The position numbers and the translations under genes were made by a program. Shown here piece after piece: positions 1-10,060 of a stretch of DNA of 64,000 bases. Positions within the stretch are counted from its first letter, which is position 1. Every line of letters starts with the position of its first letter. Below the pieces are notes generated by a model. The model did no database searches. It had not been told where the DNA came from and saw only the letters and a program-made list of their open reading frames with translations. The stretch is from Heterohyrax brucei (lineage: Eukaryota > Chordata > Mammalia > Hyracoidea > Procaviidae), in contig CM053156.1 in assembly GCA_028571685.1 (NCBI GenBank), positions 83,331,049 to 83,395,048 on the forward strand, written 5' to 3'.

Positions 1-133
1 CAGAGGGACTTACTCAGTGACATTATGGAGAAGCAAGCAGCAAAATCCAGAAGATGGGGTTTTTGTAGACAAACATTCCAGTTTTATCATTTTTAAAAAA
101 ATTAATTCAAAGGAGGAGAAATTCTCGATTTAA
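1..133. other. Unassigned left edge
   Basis: Sequence before the first position that aligns with the RTE LINE. I recognise nothing in it. Confidence 0.4.
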
Positions 134-2600
134 GGAGATTGAGGAACACAGATTTGATGCCTTGCGCACTAATGACAGGAGACCAGACAAGTTGTAGAAT
201 GATGTCAAGGACATTCTGCATGAAGAAAGCAAGAGGTCACTGAAAAGACAGGAAAGAATGAAAAGACCAGAATGGGTGTCAGAAGAGACTCTGAAACTTA
301 CTGTGGCAGAAAGTAGAAGAGCTGAAACAACAGAACAAATGACATAGTAAAAGAACTGAGCAGACGACCTTAAAGGATGGCTCTAGAAGGCAGATTGAAG
401 TATTATAATAAAATGTAGAAAGACCTGGAGGAAAGCACACAGTTGGCATTTCTCAAACTGAAAGAACTGAGGAAAAACTTCCAGCTTTGATGAACAAGAT
501 TGAAGAATTCTACAGGGAAAATACTGAATGATGCAGGAAACCTCGAAAGAAGATGGAAAGAACACAGACACTGTACCGAAAATAACTGGTCAGTTTTCAG
601 CCATTGCAGGAGGCAACACATAATCCAGAACCCAGGGGACTGATGGAGGGAGCCCAAGCTGCTTGGAAGGCATTGGTGAAGAACAAAGCTCTAGGAACTG
701 ATGGAACACCAACTGACATGTTTCAACAAGCGGGAGCAGCACTGGAGATTCTCACTCACCTATGTCAAGAAAGTTGGAAGACAGCTTCCTGCCCAACTGA
801 CTGGACGAGATCCGTATTTGTTGCCCTTTTCAAAGAAAGGTGGCCCAGGAGAATGCGGAAATTGTCAAATCTCACTAATATCACACACAAGTTGAATTTT
901 GTTGAAGATCAGTCAAAAGCGCTCACAGCAGTACATCAACAGAGAACTGCCAGAAATTCAAGCCTGATTCACAGGAGGCTTGGAATGAGGGATACCACAG
1001 ATGGGTTGGGCTGAACACAGAGAATACCAGAGAAGTGTTTACCTGTCTTTTACTAACTATGCAAAGGTATTTGTTATGTGGATCATAACAAATTATGGAT
1101 AATATTGTGAAGAAGGAGAATTCCAGAACACTTAACTGTGCTCATGAAGAACCTGTATGTAGATCCAGTGGCAATCATTCCAGAGAACAAGGGGGCACTA
1201 TGTGGTTTAAAGGTCAGGAAAGATGTGCTTCAGGGTTATATCCTTTGACTATAAATATTCGGTCTGTATGCAGAACAAGTAAGGTGGAGAAACTGGACCA
1301 TATAAGGAGTAAGGGGGCATCAGGATTGGAGGAAGACTCGTTAACATCCTGTGACGTGCAGATGACACAGTGTTGCTTGCTGAAAATGGAGAGGACTTAA
1401 TGCAGGCACTTCTGAAAATCAAAGACTACAGTCTTCAGTATGGATTATAGCTTCACATAAGGAAAACAAAAATCGTCCCAACTAGACCAATATAACACAT
1501 TGTGATAAATGGAGAAAAGACTGAAGTTGTTAAGAATTTCATTTCACTTGGTTCCACAATCAAAGCCCATAGAAGCAGCAGTCACAAAATCACAAGATGC
1601 ATTTCACTGGGCAAATCTGCTGCAAAAGACCTCTTCAAATTTTTCATAAACAAAGATGAATCATGAATTGAATTGTGTCCCCCAGGAAAATGTATATCAA
1701 TTTGGCTGGCCCCTGATTCCCAGTTTTGTATGGTTTTTAACCATGTTTGTAAATCCTGCCTACATGATGTTTAGGGAGGAAGGGCAGCTGCCGCGTTAAG
1801 TGAGGAAAGACTCAATCTAAGAGCTTTAATTGTGTGTCTAGAGGCGATGTCTCGGGGGACAAACGGCAAATGAAGCAAGCGGAAGGTGAGCGACCTCATG
1901 ACACTGAGAAGGAAGCACAGGGAACAGAGCCGTCCTCGGCCTCAAGAGGCCTGTGTCTGAGAAGCTCCCTTTCTAGGGGAGACTGAGGACAAGGACCTTC
2001 CTCCAGAATCAGGAGAGAAAGCCTTCCCCTGGAGCTGATGCCCTGAATTTGGACATGTAGCCTACTTTTCTGCGAGAAAATACATTGTTCTTTGTTACAG
2101 CTATCCACTTGTGGTATTTCTGTTAGTGCAGCACTAGATGCTAAGACAGGGACTCAGGTGTGCCTGACCCAAGTTACGGTATTTTCAGTTGCATGTCGCC
2201 TCATGTGCATTTGAAAACAGGGCAGTAAAAGAAGAGCAAAGTAGAATTGATGTCATTGAATTATAGAGTTAGTGAAGAATACTAAATATAGTGTGGAGTG
2301 CCAGAAGAATCAACAGGTTGGTCTTGGAAGGAGGTCAGCCAGAACGCTTCTGAAAAGAATGATGAGACTTTGAAACGAATCTTATCAGGAGGGGCCAGGC
2401 CCTCGAGAAGGACATCAGGGTTAGTAAAGCAGAGGGTCATTGAAAAAGAGGAAGATTCTCGGTGAGATGGCCTGACACAGTGGTGGCAGCAGCGGGCTGC
2501 AGCGTAACAACTGTTGTGGGAAATGGTGCAAGACTGGGCAGGGTTTTGTCTGGTCATATGTGATGTCAAGAGTAGCAACTGACTTGATGGTGCGTAATGA
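134..2600 (+). mobile_element. RTE-clade (Bov-B type) LINE, copy 1, 5'-truncated and interrupted
   Basis: Part of a non-LTR retrotransposon whose single ORF encodes an AP-like endonuclease and a reverse transcriptase. The endonuclease end is missing. The region before and through the RT remains: 604-1014 reads as connector and RT fingers (EILTHLCQESWKTAS, then TDWTRSVFVALF, matching the family's 'WPxDWKRSVFIPI' type segment). The palm motif at 1358-1366 reads RADD instead of YADD and a stop lies just before it. A solo MaLR LTR at about 1657-2148 splits the element, and about 11 bases of LINE sequence are missing at that junction. LINE sequence resumes at 2149 ('gtgcctgaccc') and runs to the 'actgacttgatggtgcg' 3' block near 2595. 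Many stops and frameshifts; inactive. Confidence 0.88.
1657..2148 (+). mobile_element. Solo ERVL-MaLR LTR (MLT1-like), inside RTE copy 1
   Basis: Starts 'gaattgaattgtgtccccc' and ends 'gcactagatgctaagaca', with the MaLR block 'acaaggaccttcctccag' and the 'gagaaaata' poly(A)-signal region before a 'ttgtggtatttctgtta' end. These are hallmarks of MLT1/MaLR LTRs. A related LTR lies at 16471-17264 and an inverted one at 4298-5321. Only an LTR is present, with no internal region, so it is a solo-LTR fossil. It is younger than the RTE copy it interrupts. Confidence 0.8.
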
Positions 2601-2867
2601 CAGGGGATATGTCAGAGTGCATGGGACTAGTTTGGATTTCTGTTTGAACTAATTGTCTATAATATGTACATGTGTGTCTGATTAGCAGAGAAATTTCAAC
2701 TCTATCTGATAATATTAAACCCTTTTGTGCTGGGCGGTTCACATAGCAACCACAAGCTATTTCAGCTTACGGGGTTTATCAGGAAGCTGCTGTATCAGTG
2801 ACAGCACATGCTGCTGTTTGGCAGGGAATTTTGTGACTGAAGAAATTGAAGAAATGGACCAAGTGAA

Positions 2868-3027
2868 ACCAAACCCACTGCCATCAAGTCAATTCCCACT
2901 CCTAGCAACCCCACAGGACACAGTAGGACTGCCCCATAGAGTTTCCAAGGAGCACCTGGTAGATTTCAACTGCCGACCTTTTGATTAGCAGCTGTCGCTC
3001 TTAACCCCTACGCCACCAGAGTTTCCA
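2868..3027 (-). repeat. AfroSINE
   Basis: Reverse complement of a full AfroSINE. The plus strand begins 'accaaacccactgccatcaa' (tail side) and ends 'cgccaccagagtttcc' (complement of the 'ggaaactctggtggcg' head). About 160 bp, near full length. Confidence 0.93.
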
Positions 3028-3344
3028 ACATATGCCACAAGTACTGTTTTTACAGGGTAACGTTATGAGGTGTCTGAATTTTTGATAGGAAAAACATAAA
3101 TTCTGCAGATTTTGATTTGTTACACGTTATGTACCCATAGACCTTGACGGAAATGCTGGGGGTATAATTAGTGGTGCTTCATATGTAACCCTGAACACTT
3201 AGAGTGGGCTTCTCAGAGGGAGCAAGGAAAAAAAATCTCTACTACCTACCAAGAGGTCAGACACATTCAGTGATTCGGTATGCTCCCGTTAGTGAAAACC
3301 CATGGTAGCAACAAAAAATTTCAAAGCAGAAAATAATTGGGTCA

Positions 3345-3655
3345 CCAAAGGGTTACGGAATAATGGTTAATTGTTGTCATGCTAATGCTATTGTGATTTG
3401 GTATGTAATAAAAGTCCTTATCTTTCAAGATACATGCTGAAGTTTTTATGCATGAAATTATATGATGTCTGGAATGTGCTTCGAAATAATCCAATAATGA
3501 AGTAAATTCGGTGGGATTATAGGTAATATGCCAATGAGCATGATTTGATAATCGTTGTTGGTGGGTGATGGGTACGTAGGGTTTCATTATACCACTTCAC
3601 TTTTGATTATGTTTGAAATTTTTCATGATAAACAGTTTAAAATAATGCATATAAA
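3345..3655 (+). mobile_element. L1M 3' UTR fragment
   Basis: Reads like the 3' end of an old mammalian L1: 'gtccttatctttcaagatac', 'atatgatgtctggaatgtgc', 'gggtgatgggtacgtagggt', and 'atgtttgaaatttttcatga' near the end. No ORF. Plus orientation. Confidence 0.65.
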
Positions 3656-4202
3656 AATAGTCATTTTTACTCTACAAGAAGGCATACAGTGAAGAGATGC
3701 CCATTAAATGCATTAGAAAATTGCACTTGGAGAGCAAAAGGTGAGTTGGAGTGGTATATATTAATAAAAAGGAATAAATAAAATAAGAAAGGGCTTTGAA
3801 GGGACTGATGATAGTCATGTGATGTGAAGTGAGAAATGTGATTCATTCAGACACTTTACCTAAGCTGCAAAATGCAGAAATGGAGACAATAAATGCAAAG
3901 TTACCTACGCGATAACGTGAGTGTCACTTGCACACGGATACATTTTCTTCATGTGGAAAAAAAAAATTTTAGGGAAACAGCCAGGAATTATGCACTCCCC
4001 GCAGGGCTCTCCCCGTCCTCAGCTGTGACCAGAGAAAACCCAAAGTAAACCAAACCAAACAAAGATTGCATGTCTAACCAACTGATCTACCCAGTCCTAG
4101 CTGAAGCCACTATAATTAAACTTATTAACATAATTGAGCCTAATAAGTAGTTATTGTCGGTGATTATAGTTCTATAGATTATCACAGTCTACTTAGTCTG
4201 TA
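3656..4202. other. Unassigned stretch
   Basis: AT-rich sequence with no frame over 60 codons on either strand and no repeat family I can name. Confidence 0.5.
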
Positions 4203-4297
4203 AGGAACTACGTTAGTACAGTTGTTAAGTGCTTTGCTGCTAACTGGAAGGCTGGTGGTCCAAATCCACCCACCTGGTCAATGGGAGAAAGATCTAG
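4203..4297 (+). repeat. AfroSINE A, 5' half (outermost layer of a nest)
   Basis: SINE head, body 'gctgctaac' and 'gggagaaagatctag'. The SINE stops at 4297 and resumes after 5321. A MaLR LTR lies between, flanked by tctag (4293-4297) and cctag (5322-5326), a plausible 5-bp target duplication with one mismatch. Confidence 0.8.
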
Positions 4298-4669
4298 TGT
4301 CTTAGTCACCTGGTACTGCTCCAGCAGAAAACCCCACGAGTAGACGGCTCCAGGAAGAGAAATTTTTATTGTCACAGCCCAGTAAGCCACAAATCCGTTT
4401 ATGAGCTACAGGTCCATTCAGTAAGAGAAATCATCACAGTCTGATAGGTTGAGTCCAATTTCCAGGAGACCATCTTGGCACAGGAACGTCAGGTGCTCTG
4501 CTCTCAGTCTTGGTGGTACGAGTTCCCAGCTCTCTACTCTCACTTCTCTCCCTTACATCCCACAGCTGGTAGCCTGAGTCCGGCCTCACCAGCGTGACTG
4601 CTGCCCATTCTCCACCATCAGTATCACAGAGGAAGGATTTACAACACGCGGGAGGAGAAGCACCATATT

Positions 4670-4791
4670 GGGAAGCCCTGGTGGTGTAGTGGGTTAAGTG
4701 CTACCACTGCTAACCAAACGGCCAGCAGTTCAAATCCACTAGGCACTCCGCGGATACTCTATGGGGCAGGTCTACTCTGACTTCTACGGTC
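4670..4791 (+). repeat. AfroSINE B, 5' part (third layer)
   Basis: Head 'gggaagccctggtggtgtag', 'gctaaccaaacggccagcag' and 'ctctatggggcaggtctact'. The SINE breaks off in the 'ctctgacctatagggtc' block and its 3' end resumes at 5220, after a probable solo LTR. Confidence 0.85.
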
Positions 4792-5219
4792 TGTTACAGA
4801 TTTTTGGATGCAGAGGGTTTCGTTTAATTGAAATTATATAGTAGAGGAAAACCCAGAGAGGGGAAAAGAAAGAAAAAGGAAGAGTTCATTTGCATCCCGG
4901 GCGGCTTTACAGAGTTCCCAGGAGGGAGTCTGCAAAACTGTGCACTGGCTCAGGGATTGCTAGGTTTATAAAGGGATGGCAGCGGATCTTGTTGAGGACA
5001 GCCCCCGTGGCAATGAGGGCAGTTCTGGTGGAAAGTAGCCAGTGGTGTTGTGGATGATTAGAGTCGCTTAATTAACATAGGGGGGTATTGTTTCAGTGGA
5101 GTGAGGTGAGAAGAGGTCTAGTTGAGCCTATGGGGAAGAAGTGGTAGCTAGTCGGCCTGGGCAGCTAGTCTCATTTGAATGGAATTTCCGAAATAGCTGG
5201 CGGATGAGACGTTTTGACA
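4792..5219 (-). mobile_element. Probable solo ERV LTR (innermost layer)
   Basis: About 428 bp that splits AfroSINE B. On the minus strand it starts 'tgtcaaaacgtctcatccgc' and ends 'ccaaaaatctgtaaca', so TG...CA. It carries a TATA-like 'ccctttataaac' and a late 'aattaaa' poly(A)-type signal, in the order expected of an LTR. I cannot name the family, and the exact ends and target duplication are uncertain. Fossil; no coding region. Confidence 0.5.
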
Positions 5220-5262
5220 GCCTAAAAGGGTCACCATGAGTTGGACCTGAATCAACAGCACT
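5220..5262 (+). repeat. AfroSINE B, 3' end
   Basis: 'gggtcaccatgagttggacc' followed by 'tgaatcaacagcactggg' is the AfroSINE 3' block and completes the SINE begun at 4670. Confidence 0.75.
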
Positions 5263-5321
5263 GGGTAGCCAAGTCAAATCAATGCATACATTTTTGGGAG
5301 GGCACAAGTCAATCCATGACA

Positions 5322-5445
5322 CCTAGCAATCTGATCCCATAAAGGTCACAGCCAAGAAAAACCTGTGGGGGAAGTTCTACTGTGTCACAGGGGGGTCGCT
5401 ATGAGTCAGAATAGACTTGATGACACTTAGTGACAAAGCTACAAC
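5322..5445 (+). repeat. AfroSINE A, 3' half
   Basis: Continues the SINE begun at 4203: 'cccataaaggtcacagcc', 'gggggaagttctactgtg', 'gggtcgctatgagtcagaat', 'agacttgatgacac'. Together the halves make one SINE of about 215 bp. Confidence 0.8.
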
Positions 5446-5689
5446 ACACCGTCTGTAAAGGCTATTTTAATAGTTATCAGGATTATTACTTATGGTTGAC
5501 AGTTTCTCCTCAAATGACCATACTGTAAAACATGGAGATCGAGAGTCCTGCCACTAGTATGTGACAATAGCGTCGTTCCATGTAGAGACATCAATAAATA
5601 TCACTTTCTTGGGCTGATCTTATAATTATAAATGTTTTTTAGTAGTGCAAAATATCTCAACTGACATGGTGATTTAAACCCCGTTTGGT

Positions 5690-5862
5690 CTTAGGAGACC
5701 GTTGGTACAGTGGATCAGCTCTTGGCTGCTGTCCTAAAAGTTGGCGGTTTGAATCCAGTAGCTGCTCCTTGAAAATCCCGTGGGACAGTTCTGCTCTGTC
5801 CCGCAGGGTCCCTGTGAGTTGGAAATGATGTGATAGCAGTGGGTCAAATCATTTTAATGAAG
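5690..5862 (+). repeat. AfroSINE
   Basis: Diverged head 'aggagaccgttggtacagtg', body 'cttggctgctgtcctaaaag', then 'gggacagttctgctctgtcc' and 'ccctgtgagttggaaatg', ending 'tagcagtgggtc'. Full length, old. Confidence 0.85.
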
Positions 5863-6120
5863 GTTTTCTTTCCATAGATACCACACATATCTGGGCGGCA
5901 CCAGAAATTGTAAATTTAGTTGTTGATAAAATAACATTGTATATAACTACCTTGTTCTGTGGCAAATGAGCTAAACTTACATTTCAAAACTTTACAACCC
6001 TCCAGATGAAAAAAAAAAAACTGTCACTTTAGTTTTCCATGGGGTAGTGTGATATACTGAAATTTTCCTCTCTTTGAGGTTTGCTATAGCTCTGCAAAGG
6101 AGATGAAGGGCAGAAGAGGT

Positions 6121-7265
6121 AGACAGTAAGTGTACTGTTATGGTTAAAAAGTGATTGAAATAAATGTAAAGAACTCCTACAGCTCGATAACAAAAGACAA
6201 ACCACCCAACCGATAGACAGGCAAAGGACCTAAACAGACATTTCTCTGAAGGTATACAAGTGGCCAGTAAGTACACAATAACGATGCTTGGCATTATTGA
6301 TTATTAGAGAAATGCAAATCGAAACCACAATAAGCTGCCGCTTCACACCCACTAGGATGGTTATTAATAGAAAAATGGAAAATAACACGGGCTGGATGTG
6401 GAAAACTGCAACCCTCCTGCAGTGCTGGTGAAAATGTGGTGTGGTATAGGTGCTGGAGAAAAAGTTTTGCTGGTTCCTCTGAAAGTTAAACATAGAATTC
6501 CTGTAAGCAAAACTGGCAAAAAACAAAACAAACAAACAAAACCCAATAACAACTCTTTGCAGTTGAGTAAATTCTCAATAATAGCAACCCTACAGACTAA
6601 GGTGAAACTTACCTATTGAGTTTCCAAGGAGTAGCTGGTAGATTTGAACTGCCAACCTTCAGGTTAGCAGTCAAACTCTTCACTGTTGCATTGTCATGAC
6701 ACAGCAACTCCACGACTAGGCATAAACCCCAAGGACTTGAAATCAAGGACTCAAACATACTTGTACACCAATGTTCATTGCAGTGTTGTTTCAATAGCCA
6801 AAAAGTGGGAACGACCGAATGTCTGTCAGTAGATGAATACATAAACAAAATGTGGTATGTCCATACAATGGAATAATATACAACCTTAAAGAGAAATAAA
6901 ATTCTTATATATGCTATGACAGGGATGAACCTTGAGAACACTAGTAAACAAAATGAGTCAGGCTCAGAAGGACGAATGTCATAGGATGCCGTTCATGTGA
7001 ACCAATCAGAATAGGGAAATGCATGGAGATGCAAGTTTGTTAGTGGTCACCAGCAACGGCCAGGACGCAGGAAATTGGGAGTTATTATTTATGGGGCACT
7101 GATTTTCTGTTTGATGACAATGCGTTTTTGGGTGATGAAAAACTTCTGGACATAGGTAGTGGTACTGATGTGCTACAATTCATGTGAATGTAATTGTCTT
7201 TGAATTGTACATTTAAAAGTGGTTAAAATGGCAATTTTTTATATATATTGTATATGAACAAAAAC
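6121..7265 (+). mobile_element. L1MB-like 3' end, interrupted by a SINE
   Basis: ORF2 C-terminus and 3' UTR of an old L1: 'gaaatgcaaatcgaaaccac', 'aacaaaatgtggtatgtcca', 'tggaataatatacaacctta', 'gacagggatgaaccttgaga', and 'gtacatttaaaagtggttaa' at the end, typical of L1MB. Broken frame. A minus-strand AfroSINE at 6520-6706 interrupts it. Confidence 0.85.
6520..6706 (-). repeat. AfroSINE within L1
   Basis: A-rich complement of the tail ('aaaaaacaaaacaaacaaac'), then 'gagtttccaaggagtagctg', 'aactgccaaccttcaggtta'. The head near 6700 is diverged. Confidence 0.85.
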
Positions 7266-9109
7266 TTAAAAGGCAATGAAATAGTGTAAGTCAAGATAAA
7301 AAGAATTTTATTGGCTCATGTATAAAAAAACTGAGAAATTAACATGGCTTCAGCACCCAAAATTTTGATAGCCGCATAATGTCCTCAAGGATCTGTGCCT
7401 TGATTCATTTCTGTCCTTTCCCTCCCTAGCTATTTTCTGTAGTCTCCAGGGGATCTGTCTCCTCATGGTGGGAAGGATGGTTTCTGTATCCCGAGGCTTG
7501 CATTATCTTTTCTGCTTAAAGTCCCAAGGAAATCTCACCTTGAGTGTGACGCTTGAGTGACTTGCTTGCAAAGGAAGTGAGTACAGAAAGCAGGAGGGAA
7601 GACGACTTCACAGTAGAGAAACCTGGGAAAACCCCATCAGCCTGGTAAGCAAGATCAACCTCATCTGTGAGAAGTCACGTTCATAACATGCAGCCTTGAC
7701 GTTCTGTAAGGAGAAGCACTGTTCACCTTTGTGATTTTCTTCACCCAAAACCATAACCCCAGACTCATCATGAAAAAAACATTAGACGAGTTGCAATTGA
7801 GGGATGATCTACAAAATACTGGACTGGTGTCCCTACAAAATGTCAGAGTCCCAAAAAAATGAGGAAAGACTGAGAAACTGTCATAGATCAGAGGAGACTA
7901 AGGAGGCACTGAGGACTAAATGTAGTATGTTATCCTCGGCCTGGGGGAGGTGGGCTAGGGTTCTGCAACAGAAGAGGGAGAGATTGGAGATTCTAGTGAC
8001 ATCCAAATAAAGCGTGAGGCTCAGTTAACAAACACAAAACAAAACCCAGGAAAGAATTCAGTGAAGCATCCTCAATCACACATTCACACCTGACCAAATA
8101 CCTGTGCTTGTGAACACAGCTGATGTAACCAGCTTGTTTGGTTCAGAGAAGACCTGGGTAGTTTACAGATGGAGCACTTTAATTAATAGGCCATCAAACA
8201 ATCACCTGTACAAGAAAGGTGAATTGTCTGACTCGAAGAAATGAAAAGGACAAAAGTAACAGCTTCCCGCTACAGAAGGCCGGTGGCACGTGCTGACGGG
8301 AAACGGAGGGCATCAGGGCCAGAGGCACAGAGCAGCAGAGGTGGCAGCATGTGCCATGCCCGAGTCCTTCCCCAAATCTAGCTGCTCTAAGAAAGATACT
8401 TCCTCCTTAAAATAATAATTTTGTTTTTCATCCCCCCTCAAAGAGAAGTATCGGGCTCACAAGTTAATCAAGAGCTCACGGTTTTGGTATCTTCCCATGG
8501 TCTCCTTCACCCTACAAACTATGTTTAGAGACTCACTTGGAGAAACTCAGTTTTGAGCTGACTCAAGTGTTATATGATCAAACTCTGAGCATCTTCCAGG
8601 CAAGGTATCTGAAATTTGCTTCTTACTTTGAGAGTTAACAAGAAGTGGACATCTTAACCTTCAAGTTCTATACATTCAAGAAAAACCAATGTCATGCATG
8701 CTCAGGGAAGCTCTGCTTGATCTGAACTATCTGGAATCAGTATCAGTGGCTAAGCTCCTATGTATGTGAGCACAGGCTACCACAGCTAAGACTACTTTTT
8801 TTGAAAGTTGGTTTTCATGTAAATTGCAGCCAGTGTACACTTGACGAGGAAAAAGCTTAGGTATTCAAGATTAAGTATCTACACTCTGTTCTCCTCCCCT
8901 TTCCTTCTCAGGGGTCCCTTTGTTTGCAAGGGATGGTCACCTTTATGATGGTGACAAGGCAGAGGACAACCTTGATGATGAAAGGGAGAAAGGTATGTTT
9001 CTTTCTAGAATAAGAAGCACAGAGCTGCTTCCAGATCTAAGCCAAGGTTTGGCTGACAGAAAGATGAGGTGACAGATATTACTCATAAGAAGGACTGTAG
9101 TCTTGTAAA
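7266..9109. other. Unassigned 1.8 kb
   Basis: No gene found. 7290-7620 ('attttattggctcatg' and following) has the feel of an old interspersed repeat, but I cannot assign a family. The 68-codon frame at 7804-8010 shows no recognisable domain. Confidence 0.4.
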
Positions 9110-9205
9110 ATATAAGCTCCATGAGAGCAGAGACCACGCCTTCCTCAGTGATTATTTTGCCCAGCACCAACCCCAAGCATTGTGCATGAAACCGTGTGAT
9201 AAGAA
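9110..9205 (+). repeat. L2 3'-end fragment
   Basis: 'ataagctccatgagagcaga' and 'gaccacgcc', then 'gcccagcaccaaccccaagc', match the conserved L2 3' region. Ancient CR1-like LINE remnant. Confidence 0.65.
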
Positions 9206-10060
9206 AATGGCATAAGCAGAGATCGTAAGGCGGAAAAGAAGCTACTGAATTACTTTGTACTTCCGTAGAAGGGCTACAAAGAGAAGACTGCCTGAGAAAT
9301 TTGGCTGTCATTTAGTAATGAAGTTAACCCTGATTCCTTATCAAGAAAGTACCATTAAGAATTGACACTGTTGGGATCAGACTAGTGATTCTTCCTTTTT
9401 ATTTGTAGAGATGGGCATTAAGGTGAGACCAAAAAAGTACAGATTTATTCATCTTTAACACTCACAGATATATACTCGTACTCATAGACCTATACTTCAT
9501 ATTTCTCTTTAAGTGTATTTGTTGGATTGAATAATAATGAAAATGCATAACTATGAAAATCATGGTGACATTCACCTGTCTCCACTTTGACTTCAGAGAA
9601 ACGTAACAAAGAAAATGGATGTGATCCTAAAAATAGATACCTAACCCCAGGAGTGCTCTGGGTTAGCTTAATGTTGACTAAAAGTAAAGAGTTTGTCTGA
9701 ACCAAATATTAGCTACTTGTTGTCTAAGACCCTTATTGCTAGCCTTTATGATGTGTATAGGAAATTAGAAGTTTTGCTGTTAACAGAGATCCTTGCAGTG
9801 AAAATCAGATACTACAACCTCAGAGCCAATAGAAGGAGCTGAATTTGAAATGTCTTGGTATACTTGCTAATGCTCTGATCCTAAAGCCTTACACACCCAG
9901 GTAGAGTGTAAGTTTCACCTCCTTGCTACCTAAGTGTGTGAACAATTTTTATTGCTGTAGACAAACCAGTGGATTTCAGCATTTCATCTTTACATTTACA
10001 ACAAAAGGTTGTAAATCTTTACAATGAAAGGTTGACCTTTTGTTATCTCACTGATGTTGT
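9206..10060. other. Unassigned stretch
   Basis: No recognisable gene or repeat. 9960-10060 may belong to the 5' UTR of the following RTE, but I cannot fix that boundary. Confidence 0.4.

Larger units (their letters stand above)
4298..5321 (-). mobile_element. Solo ERVL-MaLR LTR (second layer), itself interrupted
   Basis: Plus strand begins 'tgtcttagtcacctggtact' and ends 'cacaagtcaatccatgaca'. These are the complements of a MaLR LTR end and of its 'tgtcatggattgacttgtg' start, so the ends read TG...CA. The LTR proper is 4298-4669 plus about 5263-5321; the middle is a SINE that carries another LTR. No internal retroviral region. Fossil. Confidence 0.75.
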
